Shown: piece by piece, positions 52,741 through 61,426 of the stretch
How positions within the stretch are numbered: position 1 is the first letter of the stretch
How the letters are laid out: each line of letters starts with the position of its first letter
DNA from: Flavobacterium frigidarium DSM 17623
GTDB taxonomy: Bacteria > Bacteroidota > Bacteroidia > Flavobacteriales > Flavobacteriaceae
Assembly: GCF_000425505.1 (NCBI RefSeq)
Contig: NZ_AUDO01000001.1
Span: forward strand, 186,001 to 250,000
DNA: 64,000 bases
Reading direction: 5' to 3'
Made by a program: the position numbers and the translations under genes
Notes under the pieces: model-generated
Databases searched by the model: none
Told to the model about the DNA's origin: nothing
What the model saw: the letters and a program-made list of their open reading frames with translations, nothing else

Positions 52741-52770
52741 TTGGAAAACTAAATAAATGTTATATCTTTG
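52741..52770 (+). promoter_or_regulatory. tRNA-Pro promoter
   Basis: TTG at 52741-52743, then 19 bases, then TATCTTTG at 52763-52770, an exact consensus match 12 bp before the tRNA. Confidence 0.85.
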
Positions 52771-52781
52771 CATCCGAATTA

Positions 52782-52856
52782 CGGGGTGTAGCGTAGCTCG
52801 GTTATCGCGCCTGCTTTGGGAGCAGGAGGCCGCAGGTTCGAATCCTGCCACCCCGA
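52782..52856 (+). tRNA. tRNA-Pro (anticodon TGG)
   Basis: A 75-nt cloverleaf. CGGGGTG/CACCCCG acceptor, anticodon arm CCTGC-TTTGGGA-GCAGG with anticodon TGG, and T arm GCAGG-TTCGAAT-CCTGC. CCA is not encoded. It has its own promoter and a terminator just downstream. Confidence 0.95.
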
Positions 52857-53285
52857 CAAAAGTCTTTTCATTTATTTGAAAAGACTTTTTTGTTTTATAA
52901 TTATTTTTAAAAATAGCTTATCCAATATTATAGTAAGCACGCAGTATATGACTACTAGTAATTTTAAAACGCTGGTATTCGAAATAAAAACTTCTATTTA
53001 GTTATTTCGTTTAAACCGATTGTAGAAATTCTACTACTTCAAAAGTTCACTTCAAGCTCAGCTGCTTTATTTTCGAAAAAAAATATAGAACTCCACAGTT
53101 CATGATGTAAAAGCAGAAACATATAGGACATCTACTGTACTAAAACGAGATTGTCAATTTAAGTATTCTCACATTGGAAAACACAATCAAAAGTCATCGA
53201 ATCAGCGTTTAGCAAATGTTAACAAAATAGATTTTTAGAAACCATAATAAATTGTATTTTTACGGTTCAAAATTTATAAAAACAC
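52857..53285. other. Interval between tRNA-Pro and parA
   Basis: After the tRNA terminator (to 52891), about 390 bp contain no convincing reading frame or repeat. This is the upstream region of the parAB operon; its promoter does not show the full TTG/TAnnTTTG pattern. Confidence 0.55.
52858..52893 (+). terminator. Intrinsic terminator of tRNA-Pro
   Basis: AAAAGTCTTTTCA pairs with TTGAAAAGACTTTT around TTTAT, followed by T6. Confidence 0.88.
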
Positions 53286-54053
53286 ATGGGTAAAATCATT
53301 GCAATTGCTAATCAAAAAGGAGGAGTAGGAAAGACTACAACATCAGTAAATCTAGCTGCTTCCCTGGGCGTATTAGAGAAAAAAGTATTACTCATAGATG
53401 CTGACCCTCAAGCAAATGCCAGCTCAGGATTAGGCATTGATGTCGAAAATGTCGAGATAGGAACCTATCAAATTCTCGAGCATAGTAATACTCCTAAAGA
53501 GGCTATTATTAAATGTAGCGCTCCTAATGTAGATGTTATTCCTGCACATATTGACCTTGTAGCTATCGAAATAGAATTGGTAGACAAAGAAAATAGAGAA
53601 TACATGCTTAAAAAAGCATTAGAAAGCGTGAAAGATGATTATGATTTTATCATTATTGATTGTGCCCCTTCTCTTGGATTGCTAACATTAAATGCATTGA
53701 CAGCTGCAAATTCTGTAGTTATTCCTATTCAATGCGAATACTTCGCTCTTGAAGGTTTAGGAAAGTTATTAAATACAATTAAAAGTATTCAAAAAATCCA
53801 TAATCCCGATCTAGACATCGAAGGATTGTTATTGACGATGTACGACTCAAGACTGCGATTATCAAATCAAGTAGTTGAAGAAGTTCAAAAACATTTTAAT
53901 GATATGGTTTTTGAAACTATCATACAGCGTAATGTAAAACTTAGTGAAGCACCTAGTTTTGGTGAAAGTATTATCAATTATGACGCTACAAGTAAAGGAG
54001 CAATAAACTACTTGCACCTAGCTCAAGAAATAATAAAGAAAAACAGCAAATAG
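53286..54053 (+). CDS. ParA-family chromosome partitioning ATPase
   Basis: A 255-residue Walker-type ATPase of the MinD/ParA superfamily. The deviant Walker A is KGGVGKTTTSVNLA (10-23), with DADPQANASSGLG and DDYDFIIIDCAPSLG further on. It drives segregation of the origin region with ParB bound to parS sites. It lies four bases upstream of parB, the usual pairing. The operon continues into DUF5683 and dapB. Spo0J-like control of transcription is also possible. Confidence 0.92.
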   Translation: MGKIIAIANQKGGVGKTTTSVNLAASLGVLEKKVLLIDADPQANASSGLGIDVENVEIGTYQILEHSNTPKEAIIKCSAPNVDVIPAHIDLVAIEIELVDKENREYMLKKALESVKDDYDFIIIDCAPSLGLLTLNALTAANSVVIPIQCEYFALEGLGKLLNTIKSIQKIHNPDLDIEGLLLTMYDSRLRLSNQVVEEVQKHFNDMVFETIIQRNVKLSEAPSFGESIINYDATSKGAINYLHLAQEIIKKNSK

Positions 54054-54057
54054 TTTT

Positions 54058-54957
54058 ATGGCAAAAGCAATTAAAAAACAAGCCTTAGGTAGAGGATTAT
54101 CAGCATTATTAAAAGATCCTGAAAACGATATTCAATCAGTTGATGATAAAAATGCTGACAAGGTTGTTGGGAATATTATTGAGCTTGAAATTAGTGCTAT
54201 TGAGATAAACCCGTTCCAACCTAGAAGCAATTTCAACGAGGATTCGTTAAAGGAATTAGCAATATCTATTAAGGAATTAGGAGTTATTCAACCAATCACT
54301 GTTCGTAAATTAGATTACAACAAATTTCAATTAATATCAGGAGAGCGACGTTTACGCGCTTCCACTTTAGTAGGATTAACAACGGTTCCTGCTTACATAA
54401 GAATTGCTAACGATAACGAATCACTAGTAATGGCGTTAGTTGAAAATATTCAACGTCACGACTTAGACCCTATCGAAATCGCACTGTCTTACCAGCGATT
54501 AATGGATGAAATCCAATTGACACAGGAGCAAGTAAGTGATCGTGTAGGTAAAAAAAGATCCACAATTGCAAATTACCTCCGTCTTTTAAAATTAGATCCT
54601 ATCATTCAAACAGGAATTAGAGATGGTTTTATAAGCATGGGACATGGTCGTGCAATCATAAATGTGGAGGATTTAGACAAACAAACAGATATCTATCACA
54701 AAATTGTGAGTGAGAATCTATCTGTTCGTGACACTGAAGCATTGGTAAAAAGTTACCAAGAAAGCTTAAAACCTAAAGCAGCTCAAAAAGCTAAAGTAGC
54801 CTCTTTCACTGTTGATGAGAGTGAAAAAAATGCTTTCAATAGTTATTTTGGAAATAAAGTGGACGTAAAGGTGGCTGGCAATGGAAAAGGAAAAATCACC
54901 ATTCCGTTTCAATCTGAACAAGATTATCAAAGAATACTCGAATTAATTAAAAAATAA
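54058..54957 (+). CDS. ParB/RepB/Spo0J family partition protein
   Basis: A 299-residue CTP-dependent DNA clamp that loads at parS. The N-terminal ParB domain includes FQPRSNFNEDSLKELAISIKELGVIQPI and the GERRLRAS motif, which forms the CTPase pocket. The helix-turn-helix that reads parS is TQEQVSDRVGKKRSTIANYLRLLKL. The C-terminal region (about 235-299) dimerises. It overlaps no gene but is one base from the DUF5683 start. Confidence 0.93.
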   Translation: MAKAIKKQALGRGLSALLKDPENDIQSVDDKNADKVVGNIIELEISAIEINPFQPRSNFNEDSLKELAISIKELGVIQPITVRKLDYNKFQLISGERRLRASTLVGLTTVPAYIRIANDNESLVMALVENIQRHDLDPIEIALSYQRLMDEIQLTQEQVSDRVGKKRSTIANYLRLLKLDPIIQTGIRDGFISMGHGRAIINVEDLDKQTDIYHKIVSENLSVRDTEALVKSYQESLKPKAAQKAKVASFTVDESEKNAFNSYFGNKVDVKVAGNGKGKITIPFQSEQDYQRILELIKK

Positions 54958-55527
54958 GTGAAGCAATTACTTTATATAGGATTTTGTATTCTTCTTTTAA
55001 ATACTACAACCGTATTTGCTCAGGCAACTACGGCTGTACCTAATGTGACTGTCAAGGACACTTTAAAATCTACAAGCAACGATATAGATCCCTTAACACC
55101 TGCAAAAGCAGCCTTTTTTTCTGCAATATTGCCAGGATTAGGTCAGGCGTATAATAAAAAGTATTGGAAGATTCCTTTGGTCTATGGCGCTATGGGAACG
55201 AGTTTGTACTTTTATTTAGATAGCAATAAAAAATACCATCAATATAGAGATGCTTATAAAAGAAGGTTAGAAGGCTACAGTGATGATGATTTGTCTTATC
55301 TAGATGATAGCCGACTTATAGCTGCACAAAAAGTGTATCAACGCAATAGAGATTTATCTGGCCTATTCGTAATAGGCTTCTATGTTTTAAATATCATTGA
55401 TGCCAATGTTGACGCTGCTTTAATCCAGTTTAATGTAGATGAAAATTTAACCGTTAGACCACTTATTTATCCTAACGATGTAACATTTAAGGCAAACGTA
55501 GGTCTAACTCTTAATTACAGTTTCTAA
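54958..55527 (+). CDS. DUF5683 family membrane protein
   Basis: A 189-residue protein with a signal-like N-terminus (ILLLNTTTVFA) and two further hydrophobic segments (about 77-89 and 135-148). DPLTPAKAAFFSAILPGLGQAYNKKYWKIPLVYGAMGTS is the DUF5683 core, a Pro-Gly-rich block that recurs in Bacteroidota. Function is unknown. It starts with GTG immediately after the parB stop and precedes dapB by 55 bp, so it belongs to the same operon. Confidence 0.85.
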   Translation: MKQLLYIGFCILLLNTTTVFAQATTAVPNVTVKDTLKSTSNDIDPLTPAKAAFFSAILPGLGQAYNKKYWKIPLVYGAMGTSLYFYLDSNKKYHQYRDAYKRRLEGYSDDDLSYLDDSRLIAAQKVYQRNRDLSGLFVIGFYVLNIIDANVDAALIQFNVDENLTVRPLIYPNDVTFKANVGLTLNYSF

Positions 55528-55582
55528 AAACAAGAGACTAACAACATCTATTTACTTTTAAAATTATCTAATAAAATATCAC

Positions 55583-56284
55583 ATGAAAATTGCGCTTTTA
55601 GGATACGGCAAGATGGGTCAAGTAATTGAACGAATTGCAATAGAAAGAGGACACGAGATTGTTTTAAAGAAAGATCAAGATAACGATTACAGCGGCTTAG
55701 AAAATGCTGATGTAGCTATAGATTTTAGCGTGCCATCTGCAGCTGTTGAAAATATTTCAAACTGTTTTAAAACTAACGTTCCTGTAATATCGGGGACAAC
55801 TGGGTGGCTGGAACATTATGACGAAATGGTAAAATTATGTACTGATACTAATGGTGCATTTATATCAAGTTCTAATTTTAGTTTAGGAGTTAATGTTTTT
55901 TTCGAAATCAATGCTTACTTGGCCAAAATGATGGCAAAACTAGATAGTTATAAAGTGACGATGGAAGAAATTCATCACACTCAAAAACTGGATGCTCCAA
56001 GCGGAACTGCTATTTCACTAGCAAAAGGAATTATCGAAAACAGTTCTTATACCGAATGGACCTTAGAAAATCCATCTGAAAAGCAAATCAAAATCGACGC
56101 AAAGAGAATAGGAACTGTGCCAGGAACGCACACTGTAGATTACAGTTCAGAGGTAGATTCTATCGAAATAAAACATACTGCAAATAATCGTGAAGGTTTT
56201 GCACTTGGTGCAGTTATCGCTGCAGAATGGATTATTGGAAAGCATGGAATCTTTGATATGAAAGACGTTTTAGATTTAAAATAA
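55583..56284 (+). CDS. dapB: 4-hydroxy-tetrahydrodipicolinate reductase
   Basis: A 233-residue enzyme of the diaminopimelate pathway to lysine and peptidoglycan. The N-terminal Rossmann fold has LLGYGKMGQVIERIA (4-18), and the substrate-binding part has EEIHHTQKLDAPSGTA with the catalytic His and Lys, and GTTGW. It is shorter than the E. coli enzyme (273) but all catalytic elements are present. It sits in the operon between DUF5683 and lepB. Confidence 0.94.
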   Translation: MKIALLGYGKMGQVIERIAIERGHEIVLKKDQDNDYSGLENADVAIDFSVPSAAVENISNCFKTNVPVISGTTGWLEHYDEMVKLCTDTNGAFISSSNFSLGVNVFFEINAYLAKMMAKLDSYKVTMEEIHHTQKLDAPSGTAISLAKGIIENSSYTEWTLENPSEKQIKIDAKRIGTVPGTHTVDYSSEVDSIEIKHTANNREGFALGAVIAAEWIIGKHGIFDMKDVLDLK

Positions 56285-56350
56285 AAACAACATTACTATT
56301 CGGTTCTACGTACTTTTCTAAAAACCGATTATAATCAACAAATAAAAGTT

Positions 56351-57925
56351 ATGACACTATATCAATGGTTTGTGTTTTTCTTATTAGTTCAAATTGTGCA
56401 TTTCCTAGGAACTTGGAAACTGTATGAAGCAGCTGGTAGAAAACGTTGGGAAGCAGCGGTACCCGTTTACAATGCAATAGTATTAATGAAAATTATTAAT
56501 AGACCCACATGGTGGACATTTTTACTTTTTATTCCAGTAATCAATTTGATTATTTTTCCTGTTGTTTGGATTGAGACTATCCGTAGTTTTGGGAGAAAAT
56601 CTGCATTAGATACATTCTTAGTATTAGTAACTTTTGGATTGTACATTTATTACATTAATTATACGCAACCATTGACGCACATTCCAGACAGGAGTTTGCA
56701 TCCACAAAATAAAACAGCAGATACTGTTAGCTCATTTTTATTTGCTATTGTTGTCGCTACCTTTGTGCACACCTATTTTGTACAACCCTTTACAATACCA
56801 TCTCCTTCATTAGAAAAGTCCTTATTAGTTGGTGATTTCTTATTTGTAAGTAAAATAAATTATGGTGCTAGAGTTCCTATGACCACTGTGGCTTTGCCAA
56901 TGGTTCATGACTCGATACCGGGTACAAAGAAAAAATCATACTTAAAATGGCCTGAGTTACCCTATTTTAGATTACCTGGAGTAGAAGACATTAAACGTAC
57001 CGACATTGTAGTGTTTAACTGGCCTGTTGATACGGTGCATTATTTCTTTGAACCTAAAGGAAACCCCGGTGTTATCAAACCTGTTGATAAAAAGTCCAAT
57101 TACGTTAAAAGATGTGTTGGTGTTCCTGGAGATAGCTTGTCTATCAAAGACGGACTAGTTTATATCGATGGAAAATTATTAGAACTGCCTGAACGCGCAA
57201 AGCCACAATATGCTTATAAAGTAGCCGTAGATGGGAAAACAAACATTGATTTTGAATATTTGTTAAAACAAATGGACGTTACAGATCCTGTTTATTTTTT
57301 AAACAACGATCGTAGAGACACCTTGCTTTTTAGAGCGCTTACAGCAGCATCTGCAGATCAACTAAAAAACACCCCTGGAATTACTGGTGTATTTAGAGAG
57401 ATTGCAACTGCTCCAGAAGCGGCTGTTTTTCCGCAAGACAACAAATGGAATCAAGATAATTACGGTCCGATTTATATTCCGCAAGAAGGTAAAACAGTGG
57501 CATTAAATACTAAATCACTTCCTTATTATGAGAGAATCATAACAGAGTACGAGCGCAAAGATGACGGTTCTAAAAATGACTTAAAGGTAACTGGAAGCGA
57601 AATTAGAATAAATGGAGAGGTTGTTTCTAATTATACATTTAAGCAAAATTACTATTGGATGATGGGGGATAACCGCCATAACTCTGAAGATAGTAGATAC
57701 TGGGGTTTTGTACCAGAAAATCACGTTGTAGGAAAACCAGTTTTTATTTGGATGAGCTGGGATACAAATGGAAAAGGATGGAAAAAAGTGCGTTGGGATC
57801 GTGTTTTCACTACTGTTAATGGTGAGGGGCAACCACAATCGTACTTTAAATATTTCTTAATTGCACTTGCTGCTTTCTTTATTGGAGAGTACTTTTGGAA
57901 AAAAAGAAAAGAAAACAAAGCTTAA
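56351..57925 (+). CDS. lepB: Signal peptidase I with N-terminal membrane extension
   Basis: A 524-residue inner-membrane protease that removes signal peptides. Three or four N-terminal helices (to about 145) are followed by the S26 core: PFTIPSPSLEKSLLVGDFL with the catalytic Ser153, NYVKRCVGVPGDSL with the catalytic Lys near 253, and the final GDNRHNSEDSRYWG box. A long insert lies between the Lys and the last box, and the extra N-terminal helices are a known Bacteroidota feature. It is cotranscribed with dapB and followed by a terminator. Confidence 0.95.
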   Translation: MTLYQWFVFFLLVQIVHFLGTWKLYEAAGRKRWEAAVPVYNAIVLMKIINRPTWWTFLLFIPVINLIIFPVVWIETIRSFGRKSALDTFLVLVTFGLYIYYINYTQPLTHIPDRSLHPQNKTADTVSSFLFAIVVATFVHTYFVQPFTIPSPSLEKSLLVGDFLFVSKINYGARVPMTTVALPMVHDSIPGTKKKSYLKWPELPYFRLPGVEDIKRTDIVVFNWPVDTVHYFFEPKGNPGVIKPVDKKSNYVKRCVGVPGDSLSIKDGLVYIDGKLLELPERAKPQYAYKVAVDGKTNIDFEYLLKQMDVTDPVYFLNNDRRDTLLFRALTAASADQLKNTPGITGVFREIATAPEAAVFPQDNKWNQDNYGPIYIPQEGKTVALNTKSLPYYERIITEYERKDDGSKNDLKVTGSEIRINGEVVSNYTFKQNYYWMMGDNRHNSEDSRYWGFVPENHVVGKPVFIWMSWDTNGKGWKKVRWDRVFTTVNGEGQPQSYFKYFLIALAAFFIGEYFWKKRKENKA

Positions 57926-57946
57926 AATTACTAGCACATAAATTAT

Positions 57947-57998
57947 AAAGTCATAAAGCTATTCCTTTTAGAGTGCTTTATGACTTTACTTTTTTTAA
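57947..57998 (+). terminator. Intrinsic terminator of lepB
   Basis: AAAGTCATAAAGC (57947-57959) pairs perfectly with GCTTTATGACTTT (57975-57987), then ACTTTTTTT. Separates lepB from the WbqC gene. Confidence 0.87.
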
Positions 57999-58017
57999 CA
58001 ATATTAAACGCAATTAG

Positions 58018-58635
58018 ATGACTACAATTTTGCATCCTACATATTTTCCTTCTATCAGCCATTTTGTAGCAATGGAGCAGGCAGATACTGTCCTATTCGA
58101 AGTTGAAGATAATTTCCAAAAGCAAACCAATAGAAACAGAACTTATATCTATAGTCCTAACGGTTTGCAATTATTGAACATTCCGGTTAAGCATAACAAG
58201 ACCAATCTTCAAAAAACAAAGGAGATTATAATCGATAGCGATTATGACTGGCAAAAACAACATTTTAAATCACTAGAAACTGCGTATAGAGGTTCGCCAT
58301 TTTACGAATATTTCGAAGATGATTTAAGAAAACTATTCGAAAAGAAACACCATTTTCTATTAGACTTAAATTTTGAAACTTTAGATTTTATCGAAAATTC
58401 GTTACGTTACAAATTTGCTCATACAAAAACTACAAGATACGAAGTTGAAATAAATTCCAGTGAAATCACAGACCATAGAATGTTGGTTAATGGTAAAAAA
58501 GATCTATCTAGTTTTGAAAGATACATTCAGGTATTTGATGAGAAACACGGATTCTTAAATAATTTAAGCATCCTTGACCTACTGTTTAGCGAAGGAAAAT
58601 ATACTATCGATTACCTTAAAGAACAACAATTATAA
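58018..58635 (+). CDS. WbqC family protein
   Basis: A 205-residue protein. MTTILHPTYFPSISHFVAMEQADTVLFEVEDNFQKQTNRNRTYI, with the HPTYFP and QKQTNRNRT elements, and IPVKHN mark the WbqC family. Related genes occur in O-antigen clusters, where they may modify sugars or transfer acyl groups, but the reaction has not been shown. It follows the lepB terminator and is convergent with the EEP gene 17 bp away. Confidence 0.87.
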   Translation: MTTILHPTYFPSISHFVAMEQADTVLFEVEDNFQKQTNRNRTYIYSPNGLQLLNIPVKHNKTNLQKTKEIIIDSDYDWQKQHFKSLETAYRGSPFYEYFEDDLRKLFEKKHHFLLDLNFETLDFIENSLRYKFAHTKTTRYEVEINSSEITDHRMLVNGKKDLSSFERYIQVFDEKHGFLNNLSILDLLFSEGKYTIDYLKEQQL

Positions 58636-58652
58636 TGACTGCTTTTCTAATC

Positions 58653-59699
58653 CTAATTCATTGAAAATTGTGCCATAATAGGATAATGGTCTGAGTTTTC
58701 GAAATCAGAAAAAGTCTCTAATTTTTTTACGGTCATACTTGCATCGGCAAAAATATAATCAATTCTTGCAGGATAATATCTAAACTTATAAGTCTTCCCA
58801 AAACCTAGACCTGCCTCCTCAAAAGAGTCTTTTAAATCACCTCTAATATCGCGATATACATAAGAATACGCACTGTTATTCATATCGCCACAGATAATAA
58901 TTGGATACTTACAATCTTTCTTGTGCTCTTTAAAAATTTCTGCTTGTATTTGCTGCTTTTTGAAGGCCTTACTTATTCGCGAAAGCATCTTTTGAGATTT
59001 GTCCTGATTGATGGCATCAATATTTTCTGAAATTTCCGTAACATCTGGTGAAATCTTAATGGACTGTAAATGCATATTATACACTCTAATAATGTCTTTA
59101 CCTCTCTTAATGTCGGCGTAAATCACATTATTACTCGAATTAGGAAGAGTAATACTGCCTTCGTTTATTATTGGGAATTTAGAGAAGATCGCTTGACCTG
59201 TTCTAATTTTATTTCCTTCCATCAATATAAATTTGTGCTTGTATACTTTCAAATCAATTTTGGCCGACGTTGAAAACTCTTGAATACAAAGAATATCAGG
59301 GTTTTTTTCATTTACAAATTCGAGTATTTCACCTGCGACATCGTCTTTATCAAGCCATTGAAATAAATTAAATAGCCTAACGTTGTAACTCATGACTTTA
59401 AAACTTTTATCATCATCAGCATACTCTTTCTCTGAAAACTTATAAAATTTATTAATAAAAGTAATCCCCATTAATAAAACCAAGCCCGATAAGATTAAAC
59501 GCTTTTTGAACTGAATTAACCAGTACATAAAAAACAGCGCATTTAAAACAAAGAAAGCAGGAATAATGAGTGTTAAAACAGATAGAATAGGAAACATTTT
59601 TGGCGCAAGATAGGGCAGCACATACGCGATGAACGTAACCATAATGAGTACAATGTTTAAAAAATACATCAGTTTATTGAACCAAGAGAGGTTTTTCAT
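58653..59699 (-). CDS. Membrane-anchored endonuclease/exonuclease/phosphatase (EEP) family protein
   Basis: A 348-residue protein. Three N-terminal hydrophobic segments (about 12-30, 35-60 and 70-88) anchor it, placing the catalytic domain outside the cytoplasm or at the membrane. The EEP core has SYNVRLFN, IQEFST, GDMNNSAYSYVYR, DYIFAD and SDHYPI, which together form the metal and catalytic site. Substrates include lipids, sugars and nucleic acids; none can be assigned. It ends 17 bp from the convergent WbqC gene. Confidence 0.88.
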   Translation of the reverse strand: MKNLSWFNKLMYFLNIVLIMVTFIAYVLPYLAPKMFPILSVLTLIIPAFFVLNALFFMYWLIQFKKRLILSGLVLLMGITFINKFYKFSEKEYADDDKSFKVMSYNVRLFNLFQWLDKDDVAGEILEFVNEKNPDILCIQEFSTSAKIDLKVYKHKFILMEGNKIRTGQAIFSKFPIINEGSITLPNSSNNVIYADIKRGKDIIRVYNMHLQSIKISPDVTEISENIDAINQDKSQKMLSRISKAFKKQQIQAEIFKEHKKDCKYPIIICGDMNNSAYSYVYRDIRGDLKDSFEEAGLGFGKTYKFRYYPARIDYIFADASMTVKKLETFSDFENSDHYPIMAQFSMN

Positions 59700-59749
59700 A
59701 TTTTATGTATATCCCGTCTTTCGACATTTATTGTTTTAAAAGCGTCACT

Positions 59750-60616
59750 TTACTTTCCTGTTTTAAACAAGAACTCTTTCTCGTCTTTAGATAAGCTGTC
59801 GTAACCTGACTGACTAATTTTATCTAAAATCGCATCAATCTGTTGCTGATTTCTATCTTTTGTAATAATCTTAGATGTCGTTTTAGCTTCTTTAGGAGCT
59901 TTATAATTTTTATGGACTTTTTTGAAAGGAGTACTTGGAGATTTCCTGAACAGCTTAGTAAAGAAATCGATTGCCTTAGATACTCCAACCGTGAGATCCA
60001 TTCCATTTTTAAGAAGAACGATATATAAATAACCAAATAATGCTCCGGCTAGATGTGAAATATGCCCTCCAGTATTCCCGCCTCTAAATTGCAATAAATC
60101 AAGTAAAATAATCACTCCCGTGATATGCCATAGTTTGACATTACCTACTAGAAACATTCTAATATTCATTAAAGGCTGATAGGCTGTTACAGCTACTAAT
60201 ATCGCCATAATTGCCGCAGAAGCTCCTACAATTAAAGCGTCATACCCCATTATAAAATAGGAAAGCACAAATACCAAACCAGCGAAAATAGCACTTAAAA
60301 TATACACTCCTAGTAACTGCTTTTGTGTGAAAAAAGTCAAAAACAATTGGCTCGCAAAATTTAAGATAATCATATTAAAAAACAAGTGAAAAAATCCATC
60401 ATGAAAGAAGGAATAACTCAAAAATGTCCAAGGGAAAATTAAAAACTTTGAAACATCGCTATTTAAAGCAATCCAACTGGGGTATAAAAAATTTTGAGAT
60501 TGAAAATCATAAAAGAGGATTATTGCTGCTATAAAACAACCTACATTCCAGTAGATCAAGCGCTGCGCAATCCCACCAGCTTTGTACTGCGTCTTTATGT
60601 CATCTAGTATATTCAT
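59750..60616 (-). CDS. Rhomboid family intramembrane serine protease
   Basis: A 288-residue membrane protein with six helices. The catalytic Ser is in IVGASAAIMA (GASA, where the classic motif is GxSG), the His is in HISHLAGALFGYLY, and FHLFFNMIIL carries the HxxxN oxyanion helper. The C-terminus (about 215-288) is soluble and basic, resembling the DUF6576 extension (ISQSGYDSLSKDEKEFLFKTG). It lies 42 bp downstream of the second rhomboid gene on the same strand. Whether GASA retains activity is uncertain. Confidence 0.88.
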   Translation of the reverse strand: MNILDDIKTQYKAGGIAQRLIYWNVGCFIAAIILFYDFQSQNFLYPSWIALNSDVSKFLIFPWTFLSYSFFHDGFFHLFFNMIILNFASQLFLTFFTQKQLLGVYILSAIFAGLVFVLSYFIMGYDALIVGASAAIMAILVAVTAYQPLMNIRMFLVGNVKLWHITGVIILLDLLQFRGGNTGGHISHLAGALFGYLYIVLLKNGMDLTVGVSKAIDFFTKLFRKSPSTPFKKVHKNYKAPKEAKTTSKIITKDRNQQQIDAILDKISQSGYDSLSKDEKEFLFKTGK

Positions 60617-60658
60617 CTCCTTTATTTAAATATTTTTTATCTGTTTCCCTTAAAAAAA

Positions 60659-61426
60659 TTAATTCCAACGTTTATCATTGAATTGATTTTTCTTCCAATA
60701 CCAAACCATTACAAAACCGGTAACAGCACCACCTATGTGAGCATAATGTGCTACACCCTGCCCTATTCCCATAAAAGAATTTCCTAATATACCAAAGAAA
60801 CCATCGTACAGTAACATCCAAACAGGCACAAAGTATTTTGCTTTGATAGGAACAGGAATAAACATAAGCGCTAATTCGGCATTAGGAAACATAAAAGCAA
60901 AAGCCACTAACAATCCGTAAATAGCACCGGAGGCTCCCACAACATTACCTAAGAACGCTCCAGTAAAATTCTGAAATTCTGATACTGTCATGATCTCTTG
61001 CCATCTTGTATCGATTTTACCCTCGTTTAAGATTTGTAATACATCCGTATTAGAAAAACCGCTATTTGCTAGAGTCGTTAATCCTTCGTTGAAAAAGTAA
61101 TAATTAATACCGGTATGAAGTGCTATCGCACCTAGACCACAAGAAAAGTAGAAAAATAAAAATTTCTTACTTCCCCAAATATTTTCAAGAACAGATCCAA
61201 AAGAATACAACGCAAACATATTGAAAAAAATATGCATAAAGCTACCATGCATAAACATATGCGTAAGTATCTGCCAAAATTGAAAATTGTCATTTCCAGG
61301 AAACGACATAGATAAAAGTCTGAACGCAGGATTGCTGAAATCAAAATTTCCTAGCAACATTGTTCCTACAAAGAAGAGCACATTGACTATCAATAACTGC
61401 TTAACTGTTTCGGTTAAATTTCTCAT
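60659..61426 (-). CDS. Rhomboid family intramembrane serine protease
   Basis: A 255-residue six-helix protease. MHGSFMHIFFNMFALYSFG carries the HxxN motif, VVGASGAIYGLLVAF the catalytic Ser (GASG) and AHYAHIGGAVTG the catalytic His. It is a shorter relative of the neighbouring rhomboid and lacks the C-terminal extension. Its start overlaps the mutL stop by four bases (61423-61426), so it is translationally coupled to mutL. Substrates are unknown. Confidence 0.92.
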   Translation of the reverse strand: MRNLTETVKQLLIVNVLFFVGTMLLGNFDFSNPAFRLLSMSFPGNDNFQFWQILTHMFMHGSFMHIFFNMFALYSFGSVLENIWGSKKFLFFYFSCGLGAIALHTGINYYFFNEGLTTLANSGFSNTDVLQILNEGKIDTRWQEIMTVSEFQNFTGAFLGNVVGASGAIYGLLVAFAFMFPNAELALMFIPVPIKAKYFVPVWMLLYDGFFGILGNSFMGIGQGVAHYAHIGGAVTGFVMVWYWKKNQFNDKRWN

